Shown: one piece after another, positions 60,420 to 63,327 of the stretch
Position numbering within the stretch: the stretch's first letter is position 1
Layout: every line of letters begins with the position of its first letter
Program-made: the position numbers and the translations under genes
Notes under the pieces: generated by a model
The model's input: the letters and a program-made list of their open reading frames with translations, nothing else
What the model was told of the DNA's origin: nothing
Database searches by the model: none
Assembly: GCA_903859815.1 (NCBI GenBank)
Contig: CAIOOA010000101.1
Location: 1 to 63,327, forward strand
From: an uncultured Methylococcaceae bacterium
GTDB lineage: Bacteria > Pseudomonadota > Gammaproteobacteria > Methylococcales > Methylococcaceae
Reading direction: 5' to 3'
Length of the DNA stretch: 63,327 bases

Positions 60420-61418
60420 ATGATTAATCCAGACATTTTGAGTCGCTCCAACGAAATCCTTAAATCTTTCCAAGCAGCCCACCCATTCCGCCATGTAGCG
60501 ATTGATGGATTCTTGCAATCGGATGCTGGCGAGTCCTTGTTGCGGGATTTCCCCAGTTTTGATCCCACCAAGGCTGTCAATGAAATGGGCGAGGTGGGCG
60601 GCAAGGCGGTATTTGAGAAAGTGGCTGACATCAGCCCATTCTACCGCCAGTTTTATGAGTATATTAACTCGAAAGAATTCTTGGACAATATTTCCGCCCT
60701 GACCGGCGTACCTGACCTGATTGCCGACGAAGCGCTTTATGGGGGCGGCACGCATGAAAATTTGGATGGGCAATATTTGGACATACACGTTGACTTCAAT
60801 GTTGATGAACGCCGCATGTTGCATAGGCGTTTGAACGTGCTGATTTATCTAAACAAGGAATGGGATGACAGTTGGGGGGGCTTGGTTGAGTTGCATTCCA
60901 ACCCGCGTCACCCGGAAATCAATGAGGTCAAGCATTTTGCGCCATTGTTCAACCGTTGCGTCATTTTTGAGACTAACGAATATTCTTGGCATGGGTTCGA
61001 GACCATACGTTTGCCGGATGACCGTAAACACCTCTCTCGCAAGTCTTTCTCAATATATCTATACACCAAAGACCGCCCTTCCGAGGAAGCGGTTGCACCG
61101 CATACGACTTTTTATTTAGCCAGACCCTTGCCCAAGGACATTCAAGCCGGCAAAACGCTGACGGAAGCCGATGTGCAATCCCTGCGCACACTCCTAGCCC
61201 AGCGCGATGGCTTGCTGGAAATGTATCAGAAGCTTTTAGTGGAGAAGGAGGACCGGTTGCGCAAGTTCTTAGGTCTTCGTCAAGAAATTATCGCCAGTGG
61301 AGGCCCGACAAACGTTGATGCCATCCTTTCTTCACGCTCATGGCAATTAGTGGCAAACTTGTTCAAGTTGAAAAGCAAGGCCAATGCCGTTGCGAAGCGG
61401 TTGGGGTTGCGCCGGTAG
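60420..61418 (+). CDS. 2-oxoglutarate/Fe(II)-dependent oxygenase with C-terminal tail
   Basis: A 332-residue protein. The iron site is visible as LDIHVDFNVDE near 120-130 (HxD) with NEYSWHGFETIRLP near 183-196 (distal His) and an Arg in SRKSFSIYLYTKD near 208-220 for 2-oxoglutarate binding. This is the prolyl-hydroxylase-like 2OG-FeII_Oxy_3 family. The C-terminal part from about 245 is a charged helical segment (LVEKEDRLRKFLGLRQEI) followed by a basic end, as in surface-glycan enzymes. The modified substrate is unknown. It lies 71 bases after the GST gene on the same strand. Confidence 0.88.
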   Translation: MINPDILSRSNEILKSFQAAHPFRHVAIDGFLQSDAGESLLRDFPSFDPTKAVNEMGEVGGKAVFEKVADISPFYRQFYEYINSKEFLDNISALTGVPDLIADEALYGGGTHENLDGQYLDIHVDFNVDERRMLHRRLNVLIYLNKEWDDSWGGLVELHSNPRHPEINEVKHFAPLFNRCVIFETNEYSWHGFETIRLPDDRKHLSRKSFSIYLYTKDRPSEEAVAPHTTFYLARPLPKDIQAGKTLTEADVQSLRTLLAQRDGLLEMYQKLLVEKEDRLRKFLGLRQEIIASGGPTNVDAILSSRSWQLVANLFKLKSKANAVAKRLGLRR

Positions 61419-61522
61419 GCATGTCGTACAGTCATTAAAAACTTTACTCGATGAACAGTTACTTATGAAGCAGAATTATTTTCTTAACAGAAATCTTTAG
61501 AGAATCACGAACCAATCCAACT

Positions 61523-61903
61523 ATGAGCATCACTTACACCGATATAGAAATTGAAAACCTCTTCACCAAACGCCGAATGAGCATCAAAGCTTTGGTGGAT
61601 TCAGGTTCAGTATTCATGACTATCCCCGATCATGTGGCTTTGCAATTGGGTTATGATCTGGAAGAAGTCAGCCGAAGGGAGATTATATTAGCCGATGGTT
61701 CCCGTAAATCCGTGCCCATGGTTGGACCGCTACGGGTTTATTTTGCCGACCGCCATTGCGATCTTTCCGCTTTGGTTGTTGGCGACGAAGCTTTGGTTGG
61801 GGCAGTGCCCATGGAAATGATGGATTTAGTGCTGCATCCCGCGTCGCAAACCTTGGCTGTCAACCCGGAGAGTCCTTTTCTACCGGTTGCTTTGATGAAG
61901 TAG
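61523..61903 (+). CDS. Retropepsin-like aspartic protease (clan AA)
   Basis: A 126-residue single-domain clan AA protein. IKALVDSGSVFMTIPDHVAL near 23-42 contains the DSG catalytic triad variant of D(T/S)G. ILADGSRKSVPMVGPLRVYF near 56-75 is the flap region, and LVVGDEALVGAVPMEMMDLVL near 85-105 (recognised by GAVPMEMMDLVL) is the family's C-terminal strand. Such proteins dimerise like retroviral protease. Members are often linked to toxin-antitoxin or mobile loci, but no partner is seen here. The function is unknown. Confidence 0.85.
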   Translation: MSITYTDIEIENLFTKRRMSIKALVDSGSVFMTIPDHVALQLGYDLEEVSRREIILADGSRKSVPMVGPLRVYFADRHCDLSALVVGDEALVGAVPMEMMDLVLHPASQTLAVNPESPFLPVALMK

Positions 61904-61907
61904 TGTC

Positions 61908-62090
61908 GTAGCCCGCACGAAGCCAGTCCAAAGTGAAGTCGAAGGGCGAAGCGGAATTCGGGAAAACGGTAGATCGAGAAACTGGACGCGAGAGAAGATT
62001 GGGCTAACGAGTATTGCCCGGATGAAGCTCGACGCAATCAGAAAAAGTGGAGGCACAATAACCCGGATGATTATTCATTCCATCCGGGTT
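61908..62090. repeat. REP-like repeat cluster with a strong hairpin
   Basis: The stretch holds REP-type words: GTAGCCCGCACGAAGC, GCGAAGCGGAATTCGGG and TGCCCGGATGAAGC, all variants of the common GTAGCCCGGATGAAGCG unit. It ends in a perfect 10-base inverted repeat, AACCCGGATG at 62060-62069 and CATCCGGGTT at 62081-62090. Such BIME/REP clusters lie at 3' ends and may serve as terminator or gyrase and IHF sites. It separates convergent genes. Confidence 0.7.
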
Positions 62091-62103
62091 ACTTGCCTAA
62101 ATA

Positions 62104-62472
62104 TCACCTAAATGAATACTGCCAAACACGACATTTTGCACCTAAACCAAATGGTCTCGGATCAACATATCCAGAAATAAACATATCTTTCCCTGTACTA
62201 TATGCAGTTAAAAATGCCGTATAGGTTGTCTTATCGTTTTTATCAAACCAGTAAGTATAATTAGTACCTGTCGGCCACCACCAATCGGTTTGTGCACAAA
62301 GTTCGGGCTGGTATCCATCCGATACATATGAAAGGAAAACAACTATAAATGAATCTGTTGCTCCCCCACCAAATCCAAGTATTTTGAATCTACCATAGGC
62401 AATGGTTTCAGCCCACGAAGAAGAACTCCAACCCAGTACTAAAGCAAGAATAAGTGAAGTTAGCCATTTCAT
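62104..62472 (-). CDS. Secreted protein of unknown function
   Basis: A 122-residue protein with a clear signal peptide (MKWLTSLILALVLGWSSSSW, cleavage near AWA-ET). The mature part is rich in aromatic residues (TDWWWPTGTNYTYWFDKND near 60-78) and contains two cysteines (near 59 and 113) that could pair. The family was not recognised. It lies after the REP-like cluster, and 106 bases separate it from another orphan secreted protein on the same strand. A small secreted effector or surface protein is possible. Confidence 0.6.
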   Translation of the reverse strand: MKWLTSLILALVLGWSSSSWAETIAYGRFKILGFGGGATDSFIVVFLSYVSDGYQPELCAQTDWWWPTGTNYTYWFDKNDKTTYTAFLTAYSTGKDMFISGYVDPRPFGLGAKCRVWQYSFR

Positions 62473-62578
62473 AGAACTATCCTCTAATAAAAATCTATTT
62501 GGAAGTTATATCAGTTATTTTGCAGTTGATGGGACTATTGTATGGGTATTGTCATGAGGCTTCTCCGAGTGCTCTTTG

Positions 62579-63163
62579 TTAATTTATCAAGTTATCCAAT
62601 ACCCCTGGCAACCAAGTAGGATTATTTTTATATTCCACTTCATACTCATAAGCATTCTTTAAAACACCTCTAACATCCCACCAAATATATAGCTTTGCTG
62701 TATGTTTTCCATATACTTTTTGATCAACAATGAATTCAATTTTTTGTCTTTCCTTGCTTTTTAGTTCAAACCGCTGACCAAGGGAAATTTTAAAAATATC
62801 CTTTATTGGCGAAGAAACATTTCCTTTATTGGAATTATCTGCTGGTGTCCATGAAACATACAATGTGCTAGTTTTGCCATTGTAATTTGTCAATGTTCCT
62901 TGCCATTTTGGATTATCACCGTTTAAAGAAATATTACCCTTTATAGCGTTGTTGGGTGTAGGATCTGTATTACATGTGGTATCTAAGCAATTTTGGTAAC
63001 CAGCATCGCACAAAGTATAGGAGGTATAGAAATTGCCATTAAATTGCGTGTACACAGTGCAATGGTTTGTAGAGCAAACATCTGAGCATAAGCTTGCATT
63101 GGAATATCCTGAATGCAAACCGAGTGCAAATAGTAATATTACATAGGATATAATAGTTTTCAT
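62579..63163 (-). CDS. Cys-rich secreted protein of unknown function
   Basis: About 194 residues from ATG 63163 (signal peptide MKTIISYVILLFALGLHSG). A Cys-rich mature N-terminus follows, with six cysteines in SLCSDVCSTNHC and CDAGYQNCLDTTC. Then comes a beta-rich body with GTLTNYNGKTSTLYVSWTPA near 97-116. Six cysteines could form three disulfides. The frame is open 11 codons further to ATG 63196, but that is at the repeat-like GTTCCCACGCTCCAGCG sequence, so 63163 is preferred. The family was not recognised. Confidence 0.6.
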   Translation of the reverse strand: MKTIISYVILLFALGLHSGYSNASLCSDVCSTNHCTVYTQFNGNFYTSYTLCDAGYQNCLDTTCNTDPTPNNAIKGNISLNGDNPKWQGTLTNYNGKTSTLYVSWTPADNSNKGNVSSPIKDIFKISLGQRFELKSKERQKIEFIVDQKVYGKHTAKLYIWWDVRGVLKNAYEYEVEYKNNPTWLPGVLDNLIN

Positions 63164-63183
63164 ATCTTTGGCCTTGACATTGT

Positions 63184-63207
63184 TGATCGTTCCCACGCTC
63201 CAGCGTC
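63184..63207. repeat. Half of a common intergenic repeat at the right edge
   Basis: GTTCCCACGCTCCAGCGT at about 63190 is the first half of a GTTCCCACGCTCCAGCGTGG-type repeat that is abundant in many gammaproteobacteria. The rest of the window (63208-63327) has no recognised gene. An open minus-strand frame reading GRNPPRVKTSARGLLDF may belong to a dispersed element. Confidence 0.4.
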
Positions 63208-63327
63208 ACTGCCATTAAGTTAAGGTGAAACCCGTTTAAAAACAATGCTTTTTCTGCCGCTTATGAAAATCCAGCAATCCCCTTGCGGACGTTTTGACGC
63301 GTGGCGGGTTTCGGCCTTTCCTTTCCA

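Noticed and set aside
63208-63327. Open frames at the right edge (forward MLFLPLMKIQQSPC, minus GRNPPRVKTSARG)
   Set aside because: Neither has a start, end or family that can be verified before the window ends.

Overview
The window reads as a gammaproteobacterial chromosome segment. Support comes from a pcnB-folK-panB operon, a housekeeping RpoD, a kdpFABC operon, an MltB-type lipoprotein and PEP-CTERM surface proteins. The combination (GH57 hydrolase, PEP-CTERM proteins, many PAS/GGDEF/EAL/HD-GYP proteins, very large secreted RHS-type proteins) would fit a methanotroph-like Methylococcales genome, but the genus cannot be fixed from sequence reading alone. No phage genes, rRNA or CRISPR arrays were seen. 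One tRNA, elongator tRNA-Met(CAT), is present.

Layout. (1) 1-3.4 kb is a defence-island edge. It holds a TIR-like/nSTAND gene cut off by what looks like a mobile element, a two-gene ATPase + DUF4276 (TOPRIM-like) module, and tRNA-Met. (2) 3.5-6.9 kb: a GH57 hydrolase and a PAS-GAF-HD-GYP signalling protein. (3) 7-14.4 kb: a 2222-residue secreted RHS/YD-repeat protein followed by a PEP-CTERM protein. (4) 14.7-18.6 kb: a TldE/TldD protease pair divergent from a RES/Xre-type toxin-antitoxin operon, with an inverted repeat in the shared intergenic region. (5) 18.7-28.7 kb: PerM-type transporter, zinc-ribbon protein, a six-PAS GGDEF-EAL protein, an SNase-Excalibur nuclease, a small membrane protein, a dipeptide epimerase and rpoD. 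(6) 29.2-38.4 kb: a 2777-residue secreted multidomain protein whose transglutaminase-like domain lacks its cysteine, plus a second PEP-CTERM protein. (7) 38.8 kb: MltB-like transglycosylase. (8) 40-50.6 kb: a visibly AT-richer glycan cluster. It has a YfhO-type membrane glycosyltransferase, sugar epimerase, polyprenyl-phosphate GT2, two methyltransferases and GtrA, then a complete GDP-D-glycero-D-manno-heptose set (hddA, hddC, gmhA, gmhB) with its own transaldolase. (9) 50.7-53.4 kb: panB, folK, pcnB. (10) 53.6-58.3 kb: kdpC, kdpB, kdpA, kdpF plus an unannotated 30-codon membrane ORF coupled to kdpF. (11) 58.5-63.3 kb: KfrA-like coiled-coil protein, GST, 2OG-Fe(II) oxygenase, retropepsin-like protein, REP-like repeats and two orphan secreted proteins.

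How the genes work together. Cell-surface construction dominates: giant secreted proteins, PEP-CTERM proteins, and glycan synthesis, lipid-linked transfer and modification, with at least two multidomain c-di-GMP enzymes nearby. The most interesting points are the TldD/TldE pair facing a toxin-antitoxin operon across a shared putative operator, the self-contained heptose pathway with a dedicated transaldolase, the ATPase-DUF4276 defence pair next to an interrupted nSTAND gene and a tRNA, and two small coupled ORFs (at 39969 and 58224) that ordinary gene calling would miss.
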